DNA of 64,000 bases from contig CM076943.1 in the NCBI GenBank assembly GCA_039566865.1, positions 16,354,001 to 16,418,000 on the forward strand, read 5' to 3'. The notes under the pieces are model-generated. The model had not been told where the DNA came from. It saw only the letters and a program-made list of their open reading frames with translations, and searched no databases. Positions 21,528-32,566 of this stretch are shown in pieces (position 1 is the first letter of the stretch; each line of letters begins with the position of its first letter). This DNA comes from Aurelia coerulea (taxonomy: Eukaryota; Cnidaria; Scyphozoa; Semaeostomeae; Ulmaridae). The translations under genes and the position numbers were made by a program.

Positions 21528-21964
21528 GATCTTGTTTTGGAAGAAAAGAGACAACGCTCCATTTATTATCCTGTTGCTTGATCGTCTAACATTTAAGTCA
21601 AAAATTGTTTAGATGCTTGAAAGTCCGCTGCTGCAAAATATATCAAAATTCAATCTCATCATTACAGATTTGTATACAAATGATTGTTTTATTATGAGTA
21701 TGAAACAGTTGGCATTAGAATTTTCCAAATCTGTTGCGTCTTTTTGGGACACCCGGTATTCATGGAGCTATAAGCGAGTGTCTTTAAATTTTGATTTCGA
21801 AAACATAGAAAAGGGTCAAACAACGTCGATCAAATTTTATAAAGACTCAGCATGAATGGACAAAGAGATAACGTTTTCGCGATGATTTGGGGATTTTTAC
21901 ATTACTACAGAATTTCACAACAGACAAACCTTTGAAATTATGCTCGTGCAGTAGTGTACATTAA

Positions 21965-22613
21965 GCAAGACAAGATTCCTTATTCCCATATCGGTATACC
22001 GGGTGTGCTAAAATAAACTATGCACTGTGGCAGGCCACGATCAATTGTACACTGGACCAATTTTGAAGATTTATGACTTAATCTTTAGCAGAAAGCCTGA
22101 ATTAGATTCTAGGATTTTTTTGCACATTTTTTTGTTTCCATTTTTTGGTGCTGTGAGCGAATTTCTTAACATTTAGTTTTCGAAAACACTGAAAACGATC
22201 AAAAAACGTCGATCAGATTTTTTAAAGACTCAACATGAATGGACAAAGAGAAAATGTTCTCAAGGTTATTTTGGGATTTAGTACGAACTCTCGTGCAGCT
22301 GATTACAACTAATCGATTTCTAAATTCCAAATCACCACGAGCAAGTTCTCTCATGTCGATTCTTAATCTTTTTATTATCGTTTTCAGTATTTTCGAAAAC
22401 TAACATTTTAAGAGACTCGCTTCTAGCTCTAAAAACCGAGAACGAAAAAATTGCAAAAAATCTCAGTATCTAATTCAGGCCTTCTGCTAAAGATTAAGTC
22501 ATAAAAAATTCAAAATCAGTCCAGTGTACAATTTATCGTGGCCTGCCGAAAACTGCATAGTTTAATTTGGCACACACGGTATACCTATATAGGAATAAGG
22601 AATCTTGTTTTGC
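21965..22613. mobile_element. TTAA-flanked element with ~150-bp inverted repeats
   Basis: GCAAGACAAGATTCC and GGAATCTTGTTTTGC mark the ends, with TTAA outside both (21961-21964, 22614-22617). Inverted repeats continue through GGTATACCGGGTGTGC / GCACACACGGTATACC and further to about 22110 and 22460. The middle holds AACGTCGATCA-type sequence that also occurs directly before the element (21780-21890). No coding capacity. Confidence 0.75.
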
Positions 22614-22816
22614 TTAATTATTTGATATATGTATTGTTTTGATCAGAGAAGATGAGAGAATTGATATCAATAAAGCTTCATGCATGTATATGCTTTATTT
22701 GTGTTACTCAGCTGATCTTAGTTCAAGTGAACCCCCTAGAATGAATCTAGGACTGTTTCTGACAACATGTCCGTGAACAACATGCCAAGAAGGGACTAAA
22801 GGCTATAATTTTTGTT

Positions 22817-23065
22817 TCATGTTCAAGTTCAAGTTCAAGTTCAAGTTCAAGTTCAAGTTTTTCATTTTAATATTCCAACATACAAATTCCAGCTAACAAC
22901 AAGTACAAAACTACATTAACAACAACAAATAATATCAAAGTATACAAAAAGAGCTAAACTAATTTAAAGGAAGTTTGTAGGTATGGAATTTCTTAAGGAG
23001 GAGCTCTCTCAATAGATAAACTAATCGAGGAGAGAGCACCCCCTGTACTAAAGGTCTATTATTTT
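22817..23065 (-). mobile_element. LINE 3' untranslated end, same family as the LINE at 52655-56027
   Basis: Plus-strand GTTCAA repeated about seven times (22817-22859) is the tail, so the element runs on the minus strand. AAGGAGGAGCTCTCTCAATA and AAACTAATCGAGGAGAGAGC match 52861-52908 and pair with each other (GCTCTCTC with GAGAGAGC). The copy is truncated to about 250 bp and has no coding part. Confidence 0.85.
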
Positions 23066-23524
23066 ATAATACTAACGTTTTTAGTTCATTTGATGATTGT
23101 AGAAATGTTCAGAGACGTTTGGCATGGTTATAGCTTTCTAAATCATCATATAAAAATTGAACTTGATAGTTTTTTAAAAAAAGTAACACATCAAACAAGA
23201 AAAATTTAACAAAAATAAAGACCTTTAGCGAGCACGCCCTTCCTCCATGCTAGGACGCGGGAAAATCATAAAAGATCAAGACTCGATGACATATCATGAA
23301 AACTAGTTGTCTGCAAAAATGGACAGTTTGTACGACTGCGAAGTCAAACAGAGTTCAACGAATTCTCTTTTGAAAGGAAACCATGACATAAAGCCAACGG
23401 CTGCTCATTTCACATTCTCATGAGTAATGCAGCCTCAAGAGTTAATGAAAGCAATGAATATATTTTCTAAGATTTCTCATGAGTCTGGCCTAGATCGAAT
23501 TTCCAGCTTTCCCTTAAGTCAGAA

Positions 23525-24600
23525 ATGCCAATCTTAGCTCAGCCATTGAGTCAACTCTTTAACTTGCCTTTATCTTCAGACCTGTTCCCTCACAGTTGGA
23601 AGATAGCAATGATTGCACCAGTCTTTAAGAATGGTCCTCCAGATAAAAGCTCTAATTGTCGCCCAATTTCTTTTATAACGGTTGTTTTTCGTCTTATTGA
23701 GAATCGAATGTATGACCAGCTGTGCCATTACCTTGATTCCTATGCAAATTCATTGTTGGAAAACAAAAAAAAATGAACGAATAACAAACAAACAGACAAA
23801 CAGACAGACAAACAAACAATCAAGGCGGCATTTTGTTCTGTCATGTTTGCTTAGGTGCACTAATGATCTGTACTTGAGTTAATAGAGGATAGAGTCAATG
23901 CTAATGAGTCAATAGAGTCAATAGAGTTAATAGAGTCAATGCTAATGATCTGTACTTGAGTTAATAAGAGAGTCGTAAATACACTGCTGATACCTTTGTG
24001 GATCTCAAGAAGGCTTTTGACACCGTAAATCACGAAATATCATTGCAAAAACTAGAGCTTTATGGTATTCATAACAAAAAGCTGCAATGGTTCTATTCTT
24101 ATCTAACTAATAGATGGAATACCACAGGGGTCCTGTCTAAGACCTGTGCTATTTATCATATATATCAATTACCTCCATCTGCATATGAAACATTGTGACG
24201 TTAATGTGTATGCTCACGACACGAGACTTGTGTTTGCGTCTGCGTCGGATTCTTTTACGCATATTAAAGACGGCGTCAACAATGACCTGAGTAACCTGAA
24301 ATCTTGGCTATAAGCTAAAAAATTGTCCCTTGATGTTGCCAAGACACTTTCTTTTGTTTGCAGCAGAAAGCAACTGAAATTTATATGTGATGATAGAGTA
24401 GCAAAACCCTCTTTCCTGGTGGGCGAGAAGAATGTTTCGATCGTAGAAAATATAAAATACCTTTGAGAAATTGTTGATAAACATTTGAGCTGGGACGAAC
24501 AAATTTCAGCAGTGACGATAAAAGGTTTCACGGGGATTAGGGATGTTACGTTTCTCCTGAAAGTATCTGCCAATTGTTATTGTACAAAAATGTTAAAAAA
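23525..24600 (+). pseudogene. LINE reverse transcriptase palm region, broken
   Basis: Pieces in order: a finger region with FPHSWKIAMIAPVFK and NCRPISFI (23525-23776); motif A as DLKKAFDTVNHE (23998 onward); motif B, read in another frame, as IPQGSCLRPVLFIIYIN (24119-24170); and motif C reading YAHD instead of the usual FADD (about 24209-24220), so one catalytic aspartate position is altered. Several frameshifts and stops follow. The KAFDTVNH, PQGS and FADD-type boxes establish LINE reverse transcriptase; the enzyme cannot work. Confidence 0.85.
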
Positions 24601-24805
24601 GTTTAGTGGGACCCTGCTTTAGATGTAAATGGGCAATGTCTTGTATCAATGCTATAAATAGGTTGCAAAAACTCCAAAATATGGCGGAAAAAATCGTCAC
24701 AAACAGTGTCTATGCTGCTTCTGCTCTACCAATCATTAGAAAACTTGATGGGCCCACCATTAACAAACTTATCGAGTCAGAAACGTTGAACAAGGTCTAC
24801 AAAGT

Positions 24806-25199
24806 CCACGGGGGGAGGGGGGTTCTTGGCCAAACTTTGGGTAGGGGTCTGCCGTGAGCATATTTAAAATGGTACCGTTGGCAAGACTAATTTTTACGAA
24901 AATGGTACCCTAGGCTAGACCAATTTGACCTTTCTCTGGACCAATTCTTACGAAATTTTTAATTGGCTAGACCAATTTTGACCATTTCCTGGACCAATAT
25001 TGTCAAATTTGTACCAGATATGAAATCAGGACCGTTCGCTAGACCAATATTGTCAAAAACGATACCCTTGGCGAGACCGTTGTAGGCCAAAATTGCAAAA
25101 AGGTATGCCCTTGGCTAGACTAGAAGTCCGAAAAAGTATACTCTTGCTCGCGGCACATCCCCAGGTACCTTTACTATGGAAGACCCCCCCCCCCCTAGT
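24806..25199. mobile_element. G-tract-terminated element nested in LINE copy B (8-bp duplication)
   Basis: A perfect 8-bp duplication, TACAAAGT, at 24798-24805 and 25200-25207 flanks it, and removing the insert restores an uninterrupted reading (VYKV then the CACAT array). The ends are inverted and G-rich: GGGGGGTTCTTGG left, and on the right C-tract with AGAC then CCATAGTAAAGG. Inside, AGACCAATTTTGACC and GGTACC words repeat about every 55 bp. Eight-base duplications suggest a hAT-type transposase. Confidence 0.8.
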
Positions 25200-25211
25200 T
25201 ACAAAGTTGGT

Positions 25212-25345
25212 GAATCACATCACATCACATCACATCACATCACATCACATCACATCACATCACATCACATCACATCACATCACATCACATCACATCACAT
25301 CACATCACATCACATCACATCACATCACATCACATCACATCACAA
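25212..25345. repeat. (TCACA)n minisatellite inside the LINE coding region
   Basis: About 26 perfect units of the pentamer. Period five gives different peptides in each frame (ITSHH repeats), so the two long frames reported across this stretch are artefacts. The same pentamer makes the LINE's own 3' tail at 25735-25800. Confidence 0.95.
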
Positions 25346-25613
25346 CGACGAAGCTCCCACTGACGTTACAGAAATGTTCGTCAGGCTACCCGATTCATGC
25401 AAGAGAGAACTCACATCACTTAATACTAAAACAGATTTGACCGTTGCTCGTAGAAAATCAGCTTTCTGCCAGAAGTGCTTCTCGTATAAGGGTGCTAAAT
25501 TGTGGAACGATCTTTCTATTGAAGTCAAATCATCCAAAACTTATGAAATATTCAAGGAAACATATCATCACTGCCTACAGCGAATGTTGATTCCGCTTTC
25601 ATGCCATAATTAG
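25346..25613 (+). pseudogene. LINE C-terminal coding fragment
   Basis: The frame reads NDEAPTDVTEMFVRLPDSC and later FSYKGAKLWNDLSIEVKSS, then stops at 25613. The GAKLWNDL motif is the common C-terminal signature of L2/CR1/Rex-like LINE ORF2 (compare GARLWNNLP at 34510 and GAKLWNSLP at 53098). It is the end of copy B. Confidence 0.85.
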
Positions 25614-25734
25614 CACTATTTTAACTTGTTTATCAAATAGTTTTGAAATAAAATTATTTTTTTTCATATGCTTACTATATATCAGTCATTTGACTGACAT
25701 GGCCAAATTGCCTAAAAAGAATTTCAAATAAAAT

Positions 25735-25821
25735 CACATCACATCACATCACATCACATCACATCACATCACATCACATCACATCACATCACATCAAATC
25801 AAATCAAATCAAATCAAATCA
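25735..25821. repeat. (CACAT)n then (CAAAT)n tail of LINE copy B
   Basis: About 13 CACAT units followed by about five CAAAT units. It marks the 3' end of the plus-strand LINE. Confidence 0.9.
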
Positions 25822-25829
25822 ACAACCAT

Positions 25830-27150
25830 TAGCGCGAACATCAAAACTTCGTGGTATGGTAGACCTTATAATATGTATTCAAGTGAAAGCATGTGAAAGC
25901 TTTCGGCATGAGAACCCTTTTCAATCATTAGCTTTGCCGATGACAATGGCATTGAAAACTCGAAAAATAATTGCAGCTGAAAATTCGTGCCTTTTAGCTT
26001 TTTGCACAAAACTCCCTGCGTCCCAACAGATTCAAATCAATGCTTAATGAATACTTTTGACACACATTTGATTTCTTAGCTATTGATTCGATAGTATTTC
26101 TTTCCCCATTAGAGTGGATAGACTTTTATGGCATTCTAAAAAATAATTTGAATCCAGCAGTATCTTTATGAAGGATTTTCGATTGTGTACAACAGTGATA
26201 GAAGCTGTAACGCCAATCGCTCGATTAGCACATGTTTTCCGTCGTGAGATCTGACTTACTCGATGATATTTACCCATGAGTCCCTCAGAAAGGATCCGAC
26301 TTATGCGAACATTATACTTACGAAATCCGAGTTAAATCCAATTCGAATATCCAACTTATGAGATCCGAGTTAGGCGAAGAAATTTCAAAGGATTCATGGC
26401 TATGGGGCTGGGATCGATACTTTTTGTCCGACTGATGGAAAATCCAAAATGTGCGAGTCCAATTTTATCCGAGTTTGGCTGCATTTGGAATTAGTGGATT
26501 GTTCATAGCATAGTTTGCTCTTGTCCTGTTAGCTTACCTAAACAAATTTGCTGTGACCTGTTGTGTTCCAGCCTTTATTATGCCTTTGTTAATATGATTT
26601 ATCTTGTTTCCACCTGCCAAAAATGTTCTCTAAAAGCTGCAGCCTCGTGTTTTTCAACATTCCCTTATCTTGCTGCAAATATTTTATTGCGTATTCTTTG
26701 CCAAAGTGCTAGTTTTCAACATAATAACATGTGAGTCAGACAGAATTCACGCTATTTTGACGGCTACTCCTCCCTGAATATGAAAGCAATCATATTTTGC
26801 AATATTTGATTGAGTAGCCAACATAATTAATTATGTTTACAATTCCTGGCTGAAATCGGTCACTCCGTTCAAATTTACAATGGATTTTCTCAAGAAAGCC
26901 ATTTCAAGAAACCTAAAAAACTTGCTTAGATCCCAAGCAAATTTCCCATCTATTTTTACCTGACAGCAATGACTTGAAAAAGCTTAGCACGTGCTATCCT
27001 CTTAGGATGCAATATCTTCCACATATTATGAATAACGTTATATTCCGAAGGATTCCATTCTCCCGAAAAGGCCATATATATGCTTATCCATGGAAGTATC
27101 ATTATTGTTAAGAACGAAAAGAAAGACATTCGGCCCCTCGTTTTTATTAG
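25830..27150. other. Non-coding interval
   Basis: No convincing gene. About 26280-26480 repeats the word TCCGAGTT and CCGACTTATG several times in both orientations, possibly an old MITE. About 26165-26230 resembles 58750-58810 (GATAGAAGCT..AACGCCA). Confidence 0.35.
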
Positions 27151-27153
27151 TAT

Positions 27154-27384
27154 TTACAGGTATTTGAAATAGGCTTTCTGCAGAAAATCTCCCATATCGA
27201 AGGGAAAGAATGATTCATTAAAGCGGGGTAGATTACTGGATCTAATTGAACAGGTTTCAATATTACTGCTTTGAAAATTAGGGAGCAATATTTTTTCTAA
27301 CGCCGGGAGTTTTTGACGCACTTTGTAGAATCTTCTGCTCTCATATAAATGATACATTTCGTAAGCTAATTTTTTCATTGTCAT
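27154..27384 (-). CDS. Unassigned open frame of 76 residues
   Basis: Minus-strand frame with ordinary amino-acid composition (contains EMYHLYESRRFYK and ends FLQKAYFKYL). I do not recognise it. It lies beside an old duplication with donor-like sites on the same strand. It could be an exon of an unknown host gene or chance. No signal peptide or membrane segment is visible. Confidence 0.2.
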   Translation of the reverse strand: MTMKKLAYEMYHLYESRRFYKVRQKLPALEKILLPNFQSSNIETCSIRSSNLPRFNESFFPFDMGDFLQKAYFKYL

Positions 27385-27459
27385 ACTTAAATCTGTTCTC
27401 GTTCATTGTTGAGAAACTGCAGAAAGCCAAAGGACCGCGCATCAGCCTTTGGCTGTTAG

Positions 27460-28395
27460 ATTCCGTGAATTAAGACAATAAACAAGTTTTACGTTGGCAG
27501 CTTCGCTTTATCGCAAATCTCACCTGTCATCCATTTCAAGGTAGACGTGAGATTCAAGAGCTGAAAATGATATGTTACTTACCTATTTATCAGCTCACTC
27601 TTTTATTCCATAATATCATCAATTATTTTCCTTGGTAGATATATGACAACCTTTGTGACCAAGCTCAACAGACAATCTGAATGATATGGGAAAACACCAA
27701 ATCTTTATAATTCCGGTGGTAAGTGTTTTTACGATTTATTCATTCTTGGATTTTGACTATTTAATAAGCTCGTTAAAAATGCAACACCTCTTTGCATAAT
27801 TTCGGCCTCATCGGATTCAAAATGACTCTTATTTGTACAAATTATACGTTGCGTCATCTTTTAAGATAATGGAATTTTATTCTATCAGATATGATAGGTT
27901 GATTTATTTCTAGTCGGATCTGTTTTGGTCCATTCCTGAGATACTGTGGCAGAACTAATGGACGATGCATCTGCCTTCATATGTGAGCTTTCGGTGAAAA
28001 TTCCGTGAATTAAAACACTAAAAAATTTTATATAGCTTTCAAATTTTGCTTCCATCAAATAGCTAAGCAAATATTTTGCTTTTGTAAATTTTGCATTCCT
28101 AGATTCAAAAAGCACGATATTAATATCTTACTTACCAATGTATCATCTTCGACACTTCAATATCATCAATTATTACTCTATGATAATCTTCACTGCCATC
28201 TTTGATACTGCAATATCATCAATTATTACTCTATGATATCCTTCACTGTCAAGCTCAACAAATAGACTGAAGAAGAAAAGAAAATCTCTAAATCTAAATG
28301 AACCTGTGGTCATTGTTTTTGCCATTTATTCATTTTTGGATTTTGATTATTTAATAATCTCGTTAAAAATGCAACACCTGTGCATAACAATCATA
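27460..28395. repeat. Old direct duplication, two ~400-bp copies
   Basis: Copy one is about 27460-27810 and copy two about 27990-28395. Shared words include ATTCCGTGAATTAA, AATATCATCAATTATT, AGCTCAACA, GGATTTTGA.TATTTAATAA and CTCGTTAAAAATGCAACACC. The interval between ATTCCGTGAATTAA and the CTTACTTACC words is diverged. On the minus strand both copies keep GGTAAGTAA, a donor-like site. Confidence 0.7.
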
Positions 28396-28664
28396 CCTTC
28401 ATCATTTAAACTTTCATGAATAATCACATTGAGGTAAGTTTGATAAAATTCCAACTGGATAGTAATAAAAACACATGCATGGGCGTGATTATGTGGTTAC
28501 TAGAAGCATCTGCCTTCGTTAACTCACTGACAACTTAAACAAGTATAAACAAATGAATTTCACAAACAGTGGTTGAGAAGAAGTGAATCGAGAAAATTTA
28601 TTACACGAAATAAAGTTATGGACCAAAATCACTTATTCAAACTTTGTTTGCTGGCAAAATTACC

Positions 28665-29160
28665 AGGCTACAATCGCTTCTATTTTTTCTATTGACATCA
28701 CAAACTTGCAAAAATATAGAATTTAATGATTACAGGTAGTTTTGAAGCCCATCAAACTTATCGAAAGAGGTGTTCGATTTCGATCAGCTGATCAGCTGCT
28801 GAGAAACGACACAATGGGTATATTATTCTGGGAATATGCAGATGATGAATAAATGCAGCCGAAAAATCTCCCAGTGGAGCAGAACTTTCCTTATGTCATG
28901 AATACAAAAGTTTTTTTCATCGTTGAGGATTTTTTGCACTGGGAATTTTCATCTGACATGCCTTATTGACATAAATTTCGATCTGACCAACCATGCTATT
29001 TTTGACCAATGTCGACGTGCTCTAGACCTGTCAGGTTTCACGAATACCTCTTTTACGCTTAACCCGGTACGGTTTTGATTCTTTGCAAAGCTGTTACGGT
29101 TCAAGAGCGATTACATTGCTCCTGGGAAATGTTTTCAATAGAAAAGAGGAAAAAATGCTA
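28665..29160. repeat. Left copy of a ~500-bp direct duplication
   Basis: Begins AGGCTACAATCGCTTC and ends AAAAAATGCTA. It matches 30235-30738 throughout with many substitutions. The copy ends exactly where the TA-flanked transposon begins. Confidence 0.85.
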
Positions 29161-30233
29161 GAGCAGCGTCGCCCATTATGGCTAGTCGCCCATTATGGCC
29201 GCTTAGTAAGAGAAATTAAATTTCAGGAGACTGAGAACAAGTAAACAAATTGGAATTGCGCGGGAAATCATTGCTGACGTCAGTATTAACATAATTTGAC
29301 CTTCACTGAAGTTTCAGTTTCTTTGCATCGAAGCCCTACGAGATAATTGAGGGACATGTCAAATTGATTCTGTAAGTTCAATAGGCCCTTACGAAACTTC
29401 GATTTCTATTCGAGTTGAAACCAGCCTTCCTAAAATACCCGTTATCCCAAACGTAATGCATTGCGTTTAATGTGCTCATCGGTGAATAGATAATGGTAAT
29501 TAAAGCTGTTTTTCTTAGCATAACTCTTCTCTGCAGAGTGGCGTAACTTGCTCGAACTGCATCCATAAAGGGCGACGCCTAGCGAAAAGATCGTTTTTAT
29601 CCCCATCTTCAAAACCTTCAAAAATCCCTTTGTAGAGCAGATTGATTTGATTCAAACTTTCACACAATTTTCTCAATTAGTTGGTGATATCACCAATTCA
29701 TTCAGATTTTTCCTAAAACCTCGTTGATGATCTTATTCGAAAATTAGCGACGACATGGGCCCGGGAGGGGGGGTACTCCCATTATGGCCTAACAGGGGGT
29801 CCAGTCGGTTTGAGGGTCTGACGGAATGGCTACCAAATGGCCCTTTTTGTCAAACTCATACTACCAATTGGGGGGTATTCCAAGATTCTTGACCAGTTAT
29901 AAGATTTCAACTCAGTAGGCTCCTCAGCATGGCAATATGGTCGCTGCAGTAATAATTATCATTGAATTTCAAAGTTTTCTTGCTTTGTTCAATCAGTTTT
30001 TACAATGGAAAAAATTTTGAAAACTGCAGAAAAATTTCGCTACCAGATGCTCCCAAATGGCCCAATTTTAGGTCTACAAACTACCACTTGGGGGTGTCTG
30101 TAGAAAGGTACTACCATTTGAGGGTGTTTTTCAAGATTTTTGCTTTGGCCCTCTTTAACCCCGACTGGACCCCCTGTCAGGCCACAATGGGAGTACCCCC
30201 CCCGGGACATGGGCATAATGGGTGATACCACTC
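29161..30233. mobile_element. TA-flanked transposon derivative, copy 1, carrying a nested element
   Basis: TA at 29159-29160 and 30234-30235. The ends GAGCAGCGTCGCCCATTATGG and GGGTGATACCACTC are inverted and match copy 2 at 59438-60436; the left end has CGCCCATTATGGC twice. Internal sequence also matches copy 2 but is shortened. A 446-bp element sits inside at 29761-30206. TA duplication suggests Tc1/mariner-type mobility. No transposase frame. Confidence 0.8.
29761..30206. mobile_element. G-tract-terminated element nested in the TA element (8-bp duplication)
   Basis: The ends CCGGGAGGGGGGGTACTCCC and GGGAGTACCCCCCCCGGG are inverted, and the pairing continues through GGGGGTCCAGTCGG / CCGACTGGACCCCC. 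The duplication ACATGGGC is perfect at 29753-29760 and 30207-30214. It contains words such as CTACCA.TTGGGGG repeated in both halves. No coding capacity. Confidence 0.9.
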
Positions 30234-30234
30234 T

Positions 30235-30738
30235 AGGCTACAATCGCTTCATTCTGTCTATTGGCATCGCAAACTTGCACAAATATGGACTTAATGATTA
30301 CAGGTAGTTTTGAAGACCATCAAACTTATCGAAAGAGGCCATCGATTTCGATCAGCTGCAGAGAAACGACACAATGGGTGTATTATTCTGGGAATATGCA
30401 GATGATGATAAATGCCGCCGAAGAATCCCCTACTGGAGCAGAACTTTCCTTAAGCCATAAATACAAAAGTTGTTTCCATCATTGACGATTGTTTGCACTG
30501 GGAATTTTGATCTGACACAAATAGTCCCAAGCACATTCGTTCTTCTCTCGTAATAATCAAATCGATTCCTAATGCTATTTTTTATGAATTTCGAAGTTTT
30601 TAGATCTGTCTGGTATCACGAATACCTCTTTCACACTTAACCCGGTACAGTTTTGATTAGTTACAAAGTTGTTACGGTTCAAAGCGCTTACATTTTTCTT
30701 GGGAAATGTTTTCCATAGACAGGAGGGAGAAAGTGCTA
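30235..30738. repeat. Right copy of the ~500-bp direct duplication
   Basis: Same sequence as 28665-29160, starting AGGCTACAATCGCTTC and ending AAAGTGCTA. Its first base is the TA duplicate on the right of the transposon. Confidence 0.85.
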
Positions 30739-31149
30739 TTGATTAGCTGAAAGAGTGTAAACGGGAGGCTGGTCCGTTACACCTTTAGTACAAATAGCTC
30801 TATCGGTACAGTGTAAACAGGGCCCTGATCCTGATTTTTGCCGATTCGCTATGTTGATTAAAATAAAAAGAAGTAATTAAGATGTAGCCAAGCCATGAAA
30901 TTGCCAAGCCTTATAATTTGCTAAATTCTGTTGATTACTGTTTTATGCGTGAAGCGTTTTGTCACTTTACTTTTATAAGTCACCTGGTACAGTACCTGTG
31001 GAGTTTTGTAACTCAGATAATGTCCCTGAGAGCTTGACTCCAACTTAAATACACTCGATATTCTTTTTTTCAAATATAACAGCAAACCTAAACAATGAAA
31101 ATAACTGATTATGAAACCGTATCGATTTACCCCTACGGTATTGCAACGA
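30739..31149. other. Non-coding interval
   Basis: Near 30757-30830 are short words AGTGTAAACGGGAGGCTGG and CAGTGTAAACAGGGCCCTG that resemble Harbinger-like ends seen at 1939 and 41796, perhaps a relic. Nothing else was recognised. Confidence 0.35.
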
Positions 31150-31780
31150 ACCCCATATCATCATATCATATCATAAACATTATTTAGAGTTGGCTTTAAC
31201 CTAGTACAGAGTACTAATTCATTCCAACTAAAAGTAAACTACCTAGTAATATAACAAAAGTGACTCCGAGCCAAAACGTTTTTTGATCTTTGGAAGTTTA
31301 CAAAGATCTTTAGTCCTTAGGTCGTACGTTACTTCTTTCCTTTCATGAAATTCCCATAAATATGAGGGGTTCAGTTTTTTGACTGACTTGTAGATTTCAG
31401 TCATTAATTTCTGGACATTTTTAACATGGATAGTTTGGCTGTTATCTCTGCTTAATAGTAGCTGGAAAGAGGATTCAAAGTCCTGGTAGAGTACCCGCAG
31501 ACAACGTTTATGTGCTCTGTTTATTTCATCGTTTGCAGCATCACTACAGAAAAGCCACACCAGGGGGCAGTAATTGAAATTCGAAAGGATTATGGTGTCA
31601 CAGATTTTTGTTGCTTGATCCGGAGAAAGATATGTATTTAACCTTGCAAAAGCGCTGACTTTCTGATTAACCTTTGAACAAAGTTCGTGTATGTGTTTAT
31701 TTAACTTTAGCTTGTTATCAATCTGTATCCCTAGGAGTTTCCCCACTTTCCCCTGTCCCACGATCGTACCTAAACCCAAA
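31150..31780 (-). mobile_element. 5'-truncated LINE (copy C)
   Basis: The minus-strand LINE 3' end is marked on the plus strand by CATCATATCATATCAT (31155-31173). Upstream of the tail is a small perfect hairpin, TAGTAC-TCT-GTACTA (31207-31221). Coding remains cover only the C-terminal part. The 5' break is near 31780. Confidence 0.85.
31243..31779 (-). pseudogene. LINE reverse transcriptase C-terminal region
   Basis: A single 178-residue frame. KLLGIQIDNKLKLNKHI near residue 13 is the LG...D..L....HI signature after the RT palm; ILSNFNYCPLVWLFC at about 64-78 and LRVLYQDFESSFQLLL follow. The usual C-terminal GAKLWN motif is missing; the frame runs out at RFGSESLLLYY. No catalytic boxes remain, so it is a fragment. 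Confidence 0.85.
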
Positions 31781-31925
31781 CAGAATAACTATTCCTGTGC
31801 CAAATTTCCTCTACAAAAATTAATTTCATTAGGTTAGATAGTGGATTAACTGGTTAACAGACTAATTTAGCTGACGCTGTTTATACCCACTTCAGGTCAA
31901 ATGGCCCTATATTTGGGAAATCATT

Positions 31926-32301
31926 GGCTGCGGTAACACTAGGCGTTTTTATCCCGTTGTATACCTTCAAAACAACGGGTTAACTACGCTGTGATATGTG
32001 ACCGCATTTTCATTTCACATACAACGCTGTTACAACGCTTTGGTCCTGAGAGCTGATTCCATAAGAAAACTATTAGATACAAAAACAACGAGGAAAACAA
32101 GGTCTCGACCTATATTTTAGCGTTGTTTCATAGAATAACCAATCGCAGCCTTGCGTAGCGGTCACATGATACAGCACATCACTGTGTGACCGAGCGTCGT
32201 TGTACCGTTATATTGCCGTGCTTTCTGGCAACAAAAATAAATTGCAAGAAAATGAAGCAATTCACATCATAACGAGAAAATACAGTAGTGTGACCGCAGC
32301 C
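31926..32301. mobile_element. Harbinger-like element with GGCTGCGGT ends
   Basis: GGCTGCGGTAACACTA and TAGTGTGACCGCAGCC are inverted, with ATT on both sides as a likely 3-bp duplication. CGTTGTA and ACAACG words recur inside. No coding capacity. Superfamily is inferred from length of duplication only. Confidence 0.65.
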
Positions 32302-32566
32302 ATTATCTCTTTATTTGTTTGATACTGTTACAGCAAGGTTGCCTTTTGTAAACAAAGAATACCGTTGTAATGGAGACAAACGGATTTAGCAGCCTCTAAA
32401 ATAGATCTCACACCTTCTGCGAAACGAATCATAATGCTTTTTTCTCTGTGTTTATTTTCATTCGATTTAGTGCACTCAGAGGTATGAAGTATATCCCTCT
32501 GAAAGGCAAATCACTTTGCATTTTCAGAAACTTAAATCTTTTGCTTTGCAAAATTCGCCCTTCTTT

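Larger units (their letters stand above)
23440..25821 (+). mobile_element. Decayed LINE (copy B) with CACAT-repeat tail
   Basis: Reverse-transcriptase remains run from about 23500 to 25613, followed by a hairpin (TCAGTC-ATTT-GACTGA at 25682-25697), AATAAAA and a (CACAT)n tail. The coding region is broken by stops and indels, by a low-complexity stretch of AACAAACAGAC and GAGTCAATA repeats (23778-23970), by a 394-bp element (24806-25199) and by an internal (TCACA)n array. The 5' part, including any endonuclease, is missing. Confidence 0.85.

Noticed and set aside
25212..25345. CRISPR array
   Set aside because: Uninterrupted pentamer repeats without spacers, in animal DNA.
25093..25613. Two long overlapping plus-strand frames with ITSHH repeats
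   Set aside because: They come from the period-five CACAT array; only the last ~88 residues of one frame are genuine LINE C-terminus.
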